DNA from: Balanoglossus misakiensis
Taxonomy: Eukaryota > Hemichordata
Direction of reading: 5' to 3'
DNA length: 64,000 bases
Assembly: GCA_040954595.2 (NCBI GenBank)
Contig: CM082585.2
Span: 8,432,001-8,496,000 of the forward strand
Notes under the pieces: model-generated
Databases searched by the model: none
Seen by the model: the letters and a program-made list of their open reading frames with translations, nothing else
What the model was told of the DNA's origin: nothing
In this document: in pieces, positions 50,601 to 59,720 of the stretch
Numbering within the stretch: the stretch's first letter is position 1
How the letters are laid out: each line of letters opens with the position of its first letter
Made by a program: the position numbers and the translations under genes

Positions 50601-53600
50601 AAAGATTTGGCATGAACTGAAACAACGTGTATGTGCTGCTCTTTAATAAACATTTTCTGCTGTTAGTGAGATCTCACTGAAGACTATGCTGGCTCAAATT
50701 TCGTAGCATACACCCACCAATGTTTGAAACCCCAACCTTCGAGTTGCAATATACAGATGCTTTTAAACAACAACTCTAAATAAGTACCTGGCTCAAATGA
50801 AAGAAGACACAGGGTTTGCCAACGTGGTATCCATAGCTACCACGTATACAGAATTCTGTCAGTTCTTGAAGCGAGAAGTGACATAATCTCGGGCGATTTG
50901 ATGGGTATCCATCCGGACAGTGCTCATAATACTCTGGATGTTCCTCAGCATCTTCATAAACTGTCATTGAAAGTTTAGATTTTCAGTTAGGTGTGTTCAA
51001 TTTGGCTGTTGGTGTGAAATCAAAGGTGCAGGATCACCTATGCAAAATTAACCACTGTTACCATGGAAATTGAAACATAGTCAATCACACAGATTTTCAG
51101 TGGGTAGCACATATGCGATAACTGGTCATTGAGTGTTGATTGACAACTAAATAAACAGACTGTACCTTGTAAGAATTCTTCAATCTCACTGACATACTGG
51201 GCATAGGAATCTTCATCGTCTATGTTGAATGAAATAAGGTTTGTATTTGGCACAGCCAACAACTCTGCAATTTTAAAAAAAGAGAATATTTAAATCTGTT
51301 CCGTGACCTTGATTCTAAGCACACCAAACAAAATATCCTTACCATGCAATTATAATTTTCAGTAAAAACCACAAACGTGGATTTCTACAGAATGATATTA
51401 CGATTTTTATGAATTTCATATCCTTTTGCAAAGGGTACGGTAGATCACCAGACATTGTTGTACACCTCCACACGAAACTAGTCTGTCCCCAGTTTCGGAA
51501 TACAATGAAGTCTCATTTGCAATTTGTCTTTAATGTAATTTGATGAGCGGTGTTTAATAACAGGACCGGTGGAATGTCATTGGGTTTCACTCACGTCCAC
51601 CTCATTTAACTTTTGGTATTTTCTGTTTTTTTTTGTGGCAGCTGACTATGGATGTTTCCTGAGTGACAGCATGGCCAAAAATCAGCCCCACCCGGCACCC
51701 CCAACCTTACCCACTTGCCCATTTACTTGCACGAATCAAGTGCAGAAAAAGGATAACAAATAAACACACATGGTACACACCAGTTTCACTTCATATTTTA
51801 CCACTGAGCTTACTTGAGAAAAGTGGGAGAAAATGCCAAGCCCACAAAAAGTTTTACTTTGTTTTTTTACCATCTAGTTAACTTATATCAAACAGATGCT
51901 TTTACATGTACATGTACTATGGTTACAGTTGCAATCTGTGTGGAACAAACCATTGGTGAAGAATGAAAAATACTTTAGTGTAGTATCAGTTGGTGTTAAT
52001 AAAATCCCGTTAACTCCTTTGTCTTTCTATTCTCAGTTTTAAAAAAATATTGTCTTGAAAATTTAGCTCTTGAGTACATACCGATTCCAGAAGGTGATCT
52101 TTCAGCTGTTGAGGTTTCTGGAGAGGTTGGCGAGGTTTCTGTTGTTGGTTCTGCTGCACAACATTCTTCCAGTTCCTCTTCTAATCTGTTCACCCGACGT
52201 GTCAGAAATCGGTGTTTGCTGTAAAGATCGGTGAATTTCCCATCGTATGCCGCGTGGGACTCTTCGAGCTGGTTCTGGAGGCCGCGCAGAATCTCTTCGT
52301 GTTCGGCCAGCTGGTTCTCCAGGGTCTGCACTTGCTGCCGGAGCGCCGAGTTCTCGTCTTGCAGCTCCTCGATGTCGTTGTCGCGGCGCTGGTTCTCGCG
52401 GACCAGCTCGTCCAGGTCGGTGACGGTCTCGCGGAGCTCCCGGCACGACTCGTCGCCGGTGACCAGGAAGGTGTAAGCGCAGGTGTCCTCGTTCTGGCAG
52501 TAGCTGGCCAGGTCGTCGCAGCCCTGATCCTCGCGGGATCTGGAGCGGGTGTCCTCTCGGGATCTGGAGCGGGTGTCTTCCCGCGATCTTGACTTTGGTT
52601 TCTTCCTGGCCAGGGCCCCGTTGTCGAGGGCTATGACGAAGACAATCATCAGGAGAAGAAAGAACTTTGCCATCGTTAAGATGTGACAGTGCCCGACACC
52701 CTGTGCTTTCTCGTGCTCTTCGCACCTAGTGTTCCGTCTGTGAGTGCTCTAACACGCAGTGAACACTTGTTGAAGTTACTGTCGCTCTTATTCCCGGATT
52801 TTCCCAGGGTCCCGTTCTAATGAGGGAATATTGTTTCCTTTCCAGTACTGTACAACCAATCAATCTTGAGCTTTGCATGCCAGTCAGATGATACAGAGTA
52901 CACCCATGCATATACCGGTACACTGAAGCTGACCAAATCATCTCCGCAAATTGGCTTTTTAATCTCATTTCCAGCACCATCATTTAGGCCCACAGCAGTG
53001 ATTAAAACCATCCAGGGGGGTTGGGAGACAATAACACATAGATTACTTTCCTGTCAAGTGTGTTGAGGTAAACCAGTCATCCAGTAAATTGAAGTTGACA
53101 TTTAGTGTTTGTTTCTTACCATATTTCTCTCTCTCTCTCTCTTTCTTTCTGTCTTTCTTTCCCTCATAGATTTAAATTTTTGGTCTCTGTGACATCCAAA
53201 TGTAAATATTTGTGACATACACATGTACATCATGTGTTTTACATCACAGTGATCTTGAACCTATCAACCTAAATCTCCAAGGTCACTGTGACATTTTCAG
53301 CTAACCTCCAATGTCACCCAGATAAGCACTTCCTGTGTTTGTTTCTGTACAGTTCACTGTTCTAATGAAAACAGCACGCATGAGCATTGACGAAATACAT
53401 CACCAGTTTCAAGATTTATTTTGACCGTTTTCAGTTTGTTGGCAACTTTAATGCATACCGCAGTGGACTTTCTAAGTCATACGAGCAATTGCTAAGTAAC
53501 AACTTGACTTCAATCAGTATGCCACTTTCGTTTAGCTATTAAATGATCAGACATGTTGCAGACTCTTCCAGCACTGATAACGTCTCCCCTTGTTGTCATC

Positions 53601-56509
53601 TTTTTGGGGTAATAATATTAATGACATTTCTTTGTCTTTACTTTGACTCTGCAGTTACAAGAATCTGCATATGTACGAACTTCAACAAGCGACGAGAGTG
53701 ATTGAATGGATCTCTAATGATGGTAAGAGATTAAATAAATTCTCATCAACACATCTTACGTAGTCTAGTATCTAGCTGTGTTTTGTCCGATTTGCCCCAA
53801 GGTGACTAACACCACAGTTGACAAAATATGGCTAGATACTAGACTACATCTTTTGATAAAGTGAATGTGCGTCACTACACTCATGCAAACAACTGAATCT
53901 TTCATCAGGATTCATTGCGGTGTACTTTGAAACCGTTTTTTCTGACGTGCGTTGCATATATGGTCAGTGTCAGGCCGGCTACTTATGAGATTACATATAA
54001 CGTCATTCCAGCGGTGTGTGTTGCCGGGTGCACGGAGGGAAGCAGGAATGAAATCCTGGAGTTGAAAATTCCGGACAAACTGCTGGAGAACTCGGAAAGC
54101 GACGGACTCAACAAGGAGCGGGATTTCAAACTGAAAAGCGGCGGATTTTCCGACCGGCCAATCCACTGCCTGAAACACATTCCAAGTTCGAGGTCAGTGA
54201 ATAATTACATTGCAGTTGCCACAGGCAGGTTGCCAATGGATAAAGTTCATGAATTGTCCGATCAGTACTAAAAGATTACATGTAATATAATTTACACCAG
54301 AAGAGGAATTGAATATCTATTTCTCCATTCGTCTCAATCAATGTGTGATAACATATGGATTCACCAAACAGGATTATTTAACTTATTTACTCGGCAGTCT
54401 CTGCCAACGCATCAATTCATGACATGATATTAACTACATGATATAAATATTTATATTTTGTGCAGATTAGTGATTACATCAGGACCACCTGACAACTCGG
54501 CCCAAGTTTGGACTCTAGGCAGCGACGACAGCGATGTCATCTGTGTTACCAAGGCGATAAATCCAGAGAAACATTCATCATACCACAGTCACCTGGACAC
54601 CCATAGTGATCTGACCGATAGCTTCCTGATGGGGTCTGTCTGTCAAGACATTCAACTTGTTGATGTCCGTACTGGCCAGCCAAAGTTCCACTCAAGTAAG
54701 TGACCAGTAGACTTGTCTGCCAATGACCAATTTTTCATTGTTTGCGGTCAAGTATGTGTTTTATTTTACCTGTACTTGCATAATACACTGCAAAATCATG
54801 GACAATGTTTTTTTTTTATTCATCAGATATTGATTCTAGAGAAAGGATCTGTGGAGTGAGACTTCTCGATTCAAACACTTGTATTGCATGCTCAAGTGAA
54901 TCTGGTGAACTTTGTGTTATTGACATGAGACTCGGCTCAAGTAGCCAATCGCAACAAAGTCACCGGTCACATGACAGGGATAAGAACCTATCAGATGTCA
55001 AGGATGATCAGTCTAATCGACAGACATGCGGCAGTGACAGCCAATCACAGTGCAGGACACAAAAAACTCACGACAAGGAGTTCTCTGACCAATCAAAGAA
55101 ACGGATGGATCGCGGCATGAACGAACAGAAATGTTGGAGTTTTGATGTGTGTGATGGAAGGACCAAGGAGACAACAGACTGCGGCGCTGCCAAGAAGATG
55201 AAACTAGATTGGACTGACACGCAGATATTCAGACTGACTGCCGACAAAAGAATTCTGGTGAACGACCTCAGAAACATCAAAGACCCGCTCGCAACCTTGA
55301 CTCTACAGATTCCAAACTGTTCAGCCGGTGTGCATATAAAGGTAGATTTTAACTTTCACTTTTCAGATTCAATAACACTGTTCGAGGACACCCCCCGGAT
55401 AAACATTGACAAATCTGTCTGTTGCATAAAATACAAGAAATAATTTGTCCAATTATGTGAATCTCATAATACAGCTAATTTCCTGCCGTCATATTACATC
55501 TATAGAGTGCTCAAAAATAAAATTGTTAAAACGGTGATTAGGATAAATTTTCAGTGCATATGTGATGTTCCATCGACATGGTAAACTTTTGCAATTATTG
55601 TACTAGCTATAAATATTCACCACTAGTCTGCCACTATTAGAAGTGCTCACTAATATATCATTGCAATTACCCCTGATCATTTACAAACCAGTTTCAACAT
55701 TTCCACCCCACCAATTCGGGTTAGAGTTAAGTAAACTGTCCTAGAACCCTTAGAAAACCCTCATGATATATTGTAAGTTTTGTGTAGAAAAGTGTTTTTT
55801 TGTGTGTGTAGCAAATCACCTATTGTGTCCGAAATTCAGTTCAAGTGAATGTTTTTTTTCTCCAGAGTTGTACGTCGGATCTCAACTATTTGTCAGTTTC
55901 AGGTGAGTGATCAAGAATAGAGATGTCTCCAGTATTGTGTTAATATAATGTTTAGAATAAATCTCAGCAAAATATCAGCTTTCTGTAAGTTCATTGTACT
56001 CATCCTAAATCCTTTCAGATAGTATGGATTTTGCATAATGAGATTTCAGTAACCCCACTTGCTATTAAACTGTACATTAAGCTGCTCTTCTCTGTGTGAA
56101 TTGCTTGTTAAGTTTGTCTGTCTTTTGTTCTCTGTTTAAATGTTTCCTAGCAAATAAATTCATTGTTAGGTAAATACAACAGTTAAATAGGATTTTAAAT
56201 ATCTTCTTCAAGCACCCTGCCTTTAAAATCCAACTAACTCTCCCACTGAAATTATAAATGTTATTTTTCTTTCTATCTACAGGATTTGACAACAGAGTTT
56301 ACATCTATGACATCCAGAATTTCCAGCAAGGAGCCACTGGTGAGACCAGTGATTTGGAGCCCATATTTGTGCATGGGGGTCACATGACCAGCGGGTCAAC
56401 CAATCAGGAGGTGGTAGTTCTGGAACACACGTGGCATCCATGGAAACCGCACCTGATGATGTCGGCGGCCAGTGATGGTTCGCTCCATGCGTGGGAGTGG
56501 CTGGTCTGA
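44683..56509 (+). CDS. WDR73: WD repeat protein 73 (WDR73), 7 exons
   Basis: WDR73 is a WD40 beta-propeller protein linked in vertebrates to microtubules and the Integrator endonuclease module, and mutated in Galloway-Mowat syndrome. Exons: 44683-44759, 53655-53722, 54012-54192, 54466-54695, 54827-55341, 55866-55902 (a 37-nt microexon), 56283-56509. They total 444 codons with all junctions in frame. Family matches are DDWMIKSMK near the N-terminus, ATRVIEWIS, NEILELKIP, ERDFKLKSGGFSDR, LKHIPSSRLVITSG, SVSGFDNRVYIYD, and the C-terminal HTWHPWKPHLMMSAASDG then LHAWEW. Human WDR73 has 378 residues. The extra length lies mainly in a charged Ser/Gln/Asp/Lys-rich segment (about residues 222-285) that is probably a disordered loop between blades. 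Intron 1 is about 8.9 kb and contains two genes on the other strand. Confidence 0.95.
45283..45420. repeat. Inverted-repeat element around a TG/G-run core
   Basis: The left arm has ATGTATGTATAGCTATGGTA followed by ACGCAGCTGTACCGTG (45281-45315). The right arm has CACGGTATAGCACAG and AGCTGCGTTACCACAGCT with TGTACATAC. The arms are imperfect complements around a (TG)n plus G-run core at about 45317-45352. It lies in WDR73 intron 1, beyond the 3' end of the first nested gene, and looks like a small hairpin transposon relic whose core expanded as a microsatellite. Confidence 0.7.
45667..45760. repeat. Short tandem duplication, about 45 bp, two copies
   Basis: The pattern TACAG-ATCATTACTCTACA followed by a TTCAAATATTTCT/TTTAAGTATTTCT block occurs twice in succession. 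It lies between the WDR73 intron hairpin and the 3' end of the nested gene at 45879. Confidence 0.7.
45879..48395 (-). CDS. Secreted coiled-coil protein with Na+/K+-ATPase beta-like ectodomain (copy A)
   Basis: Exons in order: 48395-47873, 47569-47462, 46915-46740, 46612-46511, 46175-45879. They total 402 codons in frame (401 residues). Residues 1-19 form a signal peptide. Next comes a cysteine cluster (C41, C48, C54) with CAYTFLFP at 54-61, as in the N-terminal multimerisation region of angiopoietins and related secreted proteins. A charged coiled coil follows (about 75-160), then the N-glycosylation site NFT (163). From GLTVHPSP (about 175) to the end it matches the extracellular part of Na+/K+-ATPase beta: IHFNPQNEESHSGY, RLCHYPI, GYQEGKPC, a YFPY-like segment, PLVALQF and KIVCKAW. 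The six beta cysteines are accounted for (C224 or C229 with C238, C249 with C262, C300 with C362). No internal membrane helix is present, so it should be secreted, not a type II membrane pump subunit. Pump binding is not implied. The gene lies antisense in WDR73 intron 1; a candidate poly(A) hexamer is at 45632-45637. Confidence 0.9.
46320..46500. repeat. Degenerate TTTGCAATAATTCAAC minisatellite
   Basis: About nine imperfect copies of a 16-20 bp unit (core TTTGCAATAATTCAAC) fill much of the last intron of copy A. Units differ by substitutions and small indels. Confidence 0.75.
48396..49722. other. Spacer between the two nested beta-like genes
   Basis: No coding exon was recognised. On the minus strand a GATAAAAAGG element at about 48430-48442 lies about 40 bp upstream of the copy A start codon and could be its TATA box. 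The complement of AATAAA at 49339-49344 is a candidate polyadenylation site for copy B, about 380 bp past its stop. Confidence 0.45.
49723..52673 (-). CDS. Secreted coiled-coil protein with Na+/K+-ATPase beta-like ectodomain (copy B)
   Basis: Exons in order: 52673-52082, 51264-51166, 50960-50788, 50489-50385, 49986-49723. They total 411 codons in frame (410 residues). Residues 1-22 form a signal peptide. Three copies of an 8-residue RSRSREDT-like unit follow (about 28-49), then a cysteine cluster with CAYTFLV at 65-71, a strong coiled coil (about 80-172), an ECC motif, and a Thr/Ser/Pro/Glu-rich linker (about 176-195) suited to O-glycosylation. The beta-like domain runs from LLAVPNTNLISFN onward, with SYAQYVSEIEEFLQ, RLCHFSL, GYHVGKPC, VTCEAR, YLSPVIAVRF and ELECKAWARNI. 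The six beta cysteines are C245, C257, C268, C281, C320 and C381. NQT (312) and NLS near the end are N-glycosylation sites. Intron positions and phases (1, 1, 0, 0) equal those of copy A, so the two arose by tandem duplication. It has no transmembrane segment apart from the signal peptide. Confidence 0.9.
52525..52600. repeat. 24-bp coding minisatellite in copy B
   Basis: Three consecutive 24-bp units sharing GGGATCTGGAGCGGGTGTC (plus strand) encode RSRSREDT-like repeats on the minus strand, directly after the signal peptide of copy B. Whole-codon units mean copy-number changes would not break the frame. Confidence 0.9.
52674..53654. other. Rest of WDR73 intron 1 upstream of copy B
   Basis: This holds the presumed promoter and 5' UTR of copy B (minus strand) and A/T-rich intron sequence, with a (CT)n tract at about 53126-53164. 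No further coding exon was recognised. Confidence 0.5.
53760..53847. repeat. 88-bp inverted repeat in WDR73 intron 2
   Basis: GTAGTCTAGTATCTAGC at 53760 is matched by its complement GCTAGATACTAGACTAC ending at 53847. Both arms extend through TTTTGTC/GACAAAA with a few mismatches, leaving a loop of about 32 bases. It resembles a small hairpin transposon. Confidence 0.85.
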
Positions 56510-56705
56510 GAGAGAGACTGTTCGGCCGAGCTGCAGCAGTCTTGCATTAGTCGTGCGGGAACAGTTTATTTCATTTGTTACATTGAGTTTGGCAAACACA
56601 AGTCATGAACAATCATTTATGTGATAATTATTTTTTTTTATTAAATAGTCATAAAACAGCAGCACACTGTTGAATTCTCATGTCTGTGATATTGTGTTTG
56701 AAGTA

Positions 56706-56757
56706 AATAAATTTTTGTAACAAATGGGATTTCATGATCATGATAAGAGGAAATAAA
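56706..56757 (+). terminator. Candidate polyadenylation signals of WDR73
   Basis: Two AATAAA hexamers (56706-56711 and 56752-56757) lie about 200-250 bp after the WDR73 stop. No other gene lies between them and the stop codon. Confidence 0.6.
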
Positions 56758-57377
56758 TTTTTGATATTTTTGATAATTCTTTCATATGTGTGTACCGAGT
56801 CAATGATAGTTTATTTTGACATCATCACCACCAGAATATGGGACATGGTTTTTCTTGACCGCTGTATTAAAATTGTTCAAAAGCCTTGATAAGGCTGCAT
56901 GGCTAACTTCCCACAACCATGTTGGTATCCTGTCCACGCTGTAGCCGTGATTTCCTCTTTGACTTCATGTTGATGCCTCCAGATCTTTGAGAGGACAATT
57001 CCTGTGGTAAGTATCGTTTTTTTTGGTGTAGTGAATCTTGGTATGTAACATTAAAATCATGATTACATCATTGATGTACACGCCCACCGACATCTTATCA
57101 AATATGTGCCTGTGAACTAAATTGGATTGAAATGTATATAAAAAACTATGTATGTATGTGTGTGTGTATGTATGTAAATGGCATGTTGCTTCATACAAAA
57201 TGACAAAAAATATTTGCATTTCACACTCGGAGTAGTGGCAAATTATTAATGAATTATTGCTCAGTAAAAGTCACAATTTGCGTGGTATCAGGCAGTGTTT
57301 CATAATGCACACAGTGGAGAGAAGAAGGTTGGTCTCTTGGAGATCCGTATTGCGCCACCTGTCGAGAGTATCAGACA
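56758..57377. other. Convergent intergenic spacer
   Basis: This sits between the WDR73 3' end (plus) and the kinase 3' end (minus). It is A/T-rich, with a short (TG)n/(TATG)n tract near 57150-57175. No coding exon was seen. Confidence 0.55.
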
Positions 57378-58325
57378 TTACTTTGTTTTTGTTTCAGGCT
57401 TCTCAACTTTCAACCAGTTACTGTTCCATATGTCCCTCAACCGAGCTCTCTCGTCGTTGTTGACCGTTAGCATTGACCTTATGAGGTCACGGCATTCTTT
57501 TGAGAGGCGATTTAACGGCCTCGGCCACCTTGGGGTTCTGTTCATCGCACTGCGCATAGCTTCCACGCCCTCGCTTGTACTGAACGGCTGCGACCCGGTG
57601 ACCATGAAGAAGAGAACCACGCCTAGCGACCAAATGTCCGCCACTCTTGGATCGTGCGGCCGCGCGTCGAAAATCTCAGGAGCCGCGTAGCCGAACGTGC
57701 CGCTGCGACTGGTGTGCAGTTTCGATCCCGATTTCGCTATTTCCACCGACATTCCAAAATCGGCCAGTTTTACACCTCCGTGCCGACAGAGCAGAATATT
57801 CGAACCAGATATGTCGCCGTGTGCTATTTTGGCCCGGTTGTGACAATACGACACGGCCAGTAAAATTTGCCGGAACAGTTTCTTGGCCTCCGATTCCTGA
57901 AGCCCCCTCTTCCGTCGAATGTACGCCTCTAAGCTCCCTCCCTCGGCGAGGTCCAGAATCGTGTAAAATTTATCATCGTGCTGGAAGTAGTCATAAAGAT
58001 CGATCACATTCTCGTGGCTTAGACGCTGTAAAAGTCTGATCTCCCTCCGGACGTACTTGTCGACGAAATCGATCGGGGCGAGCAGTTCGTCCGTGATCTT
58101 CACCGCCACGTCGCAGCAGAATTTCACCGAGTAGGCCCTTTCAACTCGCGAATAGGCGCCGGTCCCGAGTTTTTCTCCCGCGAATAGGTATCCCCTGAGG
58201 ATCGCGTTACTTCTACCGTTGTCGGTCGGCAAATCGGATCTTGGCGGCGGCATTGATTCGGAGAAGAGTTTGGAGTTTCCGATTCCCGTGGAGGAGACCG
58301 TCCCGCCGACCGGTCCGCAGTGCAT
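57378..58325 (-). CDS. Intronless testis-specific serine kinase (TSSK)-like protein kinase
   Basis: A single 315-codon exon encodes a complete kinase domain preceded by about 43 variable residues. Motifs: the glycine loop GTGAYSRV (54-61), VAVK with K76, the alpha-C Glu in RREIRLL (E95), the catalytic loop HGDISGSN (169-176), ADFG (188-191), GTFGYAAPE and DIWSLGVVLFFMVTGSQPF. The order RGYLFAGEKLG, VDKYVRREI and YAAPE, and the short C-lobe with little beyond the kinase domain, fit the TSSK branch of the CAMK group. In mammals these act in spermatids. Oddities: HRD is HGD, and the conserved catalytic-loop lysine (HRDLKxxN) is serine, although D171, N176 and D189 are kept. The exon is G/C- and CpG-rich and has no intron, consistent with an old retrogene. 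M25 is an alternative start. Confidence 0.88.
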   Translation of the reverse strand: MHCGPVGGTVSSTGIGNSKLFSESMPPPRSDLPTDNGRSNAILRGYLFAGEKLGTGAYSRVERAYSVKFCCDVAVKITDELLAPIDFVDKYVRREIRLLQRLSHENVIDLYDYFQHDDKFYTILDLAEGGSLEAYIRRKRGLQESEAKKLFRQILLAVSYCHNRAKIAHGDISGSNILLCRHGGVKLADFGMSVEIAKSGSKLHTSRSGTFGYAAPEIFDARPHDPRVADIWSLGVVLFFMVTGSQPFSTSEGVEAMRSAMNRTPRWPRPLNRLSKECRDLIRSMLTVNNDERARLRDIWNSNWLKVEKPETKTK

Positions 58326-58574
58326 GGCTTTCCCCTATCGATAAACTGTCTCCTTGGTTACATGGAAATTCGGACACACAGATTCACGATTTGCTGTTCC
58401 TGAATGCGTGGAAATGGTGCAAGCCCATAACACCTGTTGCTCGGAACTGCTCACTCGGGGAGTAATGATTTTTCAATAAAAACGGCGAATCAAAAGGCCT
58501 ACAAGCGACTCGATGTAAAGGTTTAACCTCGGTAAAAAGGAAACAAAAAGTTTGAATGTACCGAAAAAAACGGA
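58326..58574. other. Upstream flank of the TSSK-like gene
   Basis: This 249-bp stretch separates the kinase start from the stop codon of the next minus-strand frame. It would hold the kinase promoter. No clear TATA box was recognised. Confidence 0.4.
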
Positions 58575-58901
58575 CTAGAAAGGTTCGTCACTTGTCAAAC
58601 TCGTCTCCAGGCGCAGATTTGTTATCTGTACGTCGGTCTCCTCGCTGTCTTCCTCAAGAATGCGCCCCATGTGAATTATTTCAGAAAGTTGATTTGACGT
58701 CAGCTGGAACTTGCCATTGTCCGAGGGCACAAATAGGCTGGCGTCATCGTCCGCATTCCAAACGCTATTGAAAGCTGAAGTTAAGGCCGATATGTTCCCC
58801 CTTTGGAGCAGATACCTCTCTGGCAGGCTTTTCAACTTCTGCGTCTGATCGGCTTACGTACTGCCAAATCTGCTTTTCCAAAACTGACCAGCCGACAACA
58901 T
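58575..58901 (-). pseudogene. Unrecognised single-exon frame broken by one TAA
   Basis: On the minus strand an ATG at 58901 opens MLSAGQFWKSRFGST, then TAA (58854-58856), after which the same frame continues for 92 codons through LPERYLLQRGN, SALTSAFNSVW and QLSEIIHMGRILEE to TSDEPF and a TAG at 58575. The composition on both sides of the stop is equally protein-like and CpG-rich. I do not recognise the family. Options are a recent nonsense mutation, an assembly error, or a terminal exon using the CAGACGCAG acceptor before codon AAG, with its upstream exons not found. A GTAAGC just at the stop is too close to that acceptor to be an intron. Confidence 0.4.
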
Positions 58902-59340
58902 TAGTGTTCTCGTTAACGCGCACTTATGCCAGCCAGGTCCGTTTTACGAGCGGCGCGTCGAAAACCCGCCGAGATTTTATGTCCAACACCTCGTGGTAAG
59001 ACTGTCATTGCACTTGGGGTACAGTTTGTTTGAATCACGAACCTTCTGTTAAAAAAGGAAAGTGTTCTGAAATTAAATTATGGCTCACGATCACCGTCAC
59101 CATACGTGACTAGAATACAATGAGTACTAATTCTTTGTAATGGATAAAAAAGAACCTTTGGGGGTTTCTTAACAAACATTAAGTATATAGGCCTACCAGA
59201 GCTGATCTAAACGTTACCAGAGAAACAAAAAAAAAAAACTTAAGTGTTCGGCATTAAGGCGTCATCAACGCAAATGACTAGCCTACTCAGCCAATGTTTG
59301 GAAATTCCAATCAATCGTCGCAGAGACGAACGGTTATGAT
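58902..59340. other. Non-coding spacer
   Basis: CpG-rich at first (58902-58975), then A/T-rich. No open frame with family resemblance was found. Confidence 0.5.
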
Positions 59341-59720
59341 TTTGGTTGGCGGCCTAATGGACATTTTCATGGGTTAATAGCTCATGAAAATTGTCAAAAA
59401 CTGACTAATTCTTGACTTTCTGAATTTTGGTGATTTTCATGAAAAATGTCAAAAAACGAAAAAAAAATTATCGACCTGGGGGAACTTTGATGATTTTGTT
59501 ATTTTTGACATTTTTTGGCCCTTAGAACCACGCTGGCGGTGGACGTTGTTCTTGCAGACATTTTTTTGGACCAAAGAACCACGCTGGCGGTGGCGGTTTT
59601 TCTTGCAGACTTATATAGGTTATGGCTCACGAAAATTGTCAAAAAAGACAAATTCCCGACTTTGCAAACTTTCGTGATTATGTCATTTTTGGATATTTTC
59701 CATGGGTTATAGGTCAAGCA
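59341..59720. repeat. Decayed relatives of the 87-bp satellite, plus a 61-bp duplication
   Basis: Several blocks resemble the downstream satellite: ATGGGTTAATAGCTCATGAA near 59370, GGTTATGGCTCACGAAAATT near 59619, and CCATGGGTTATAGG near 59700. They are heavily diverged and broken by indels. Inside them, AGAACCACGCTGGCGGTGG followed by TTCTTGCAGAC occurs twice (near 59524 and 59575), about 50-60 bp apart. Confidence 0.7.

Noticed and set aside
52212-52592. 126-codon plus-strand open frame
   Set aside because: Antisense shadow of the G/C-rich first exon of copy B, whose coding frame has a signal peptide, CAYTF and coiled coil.
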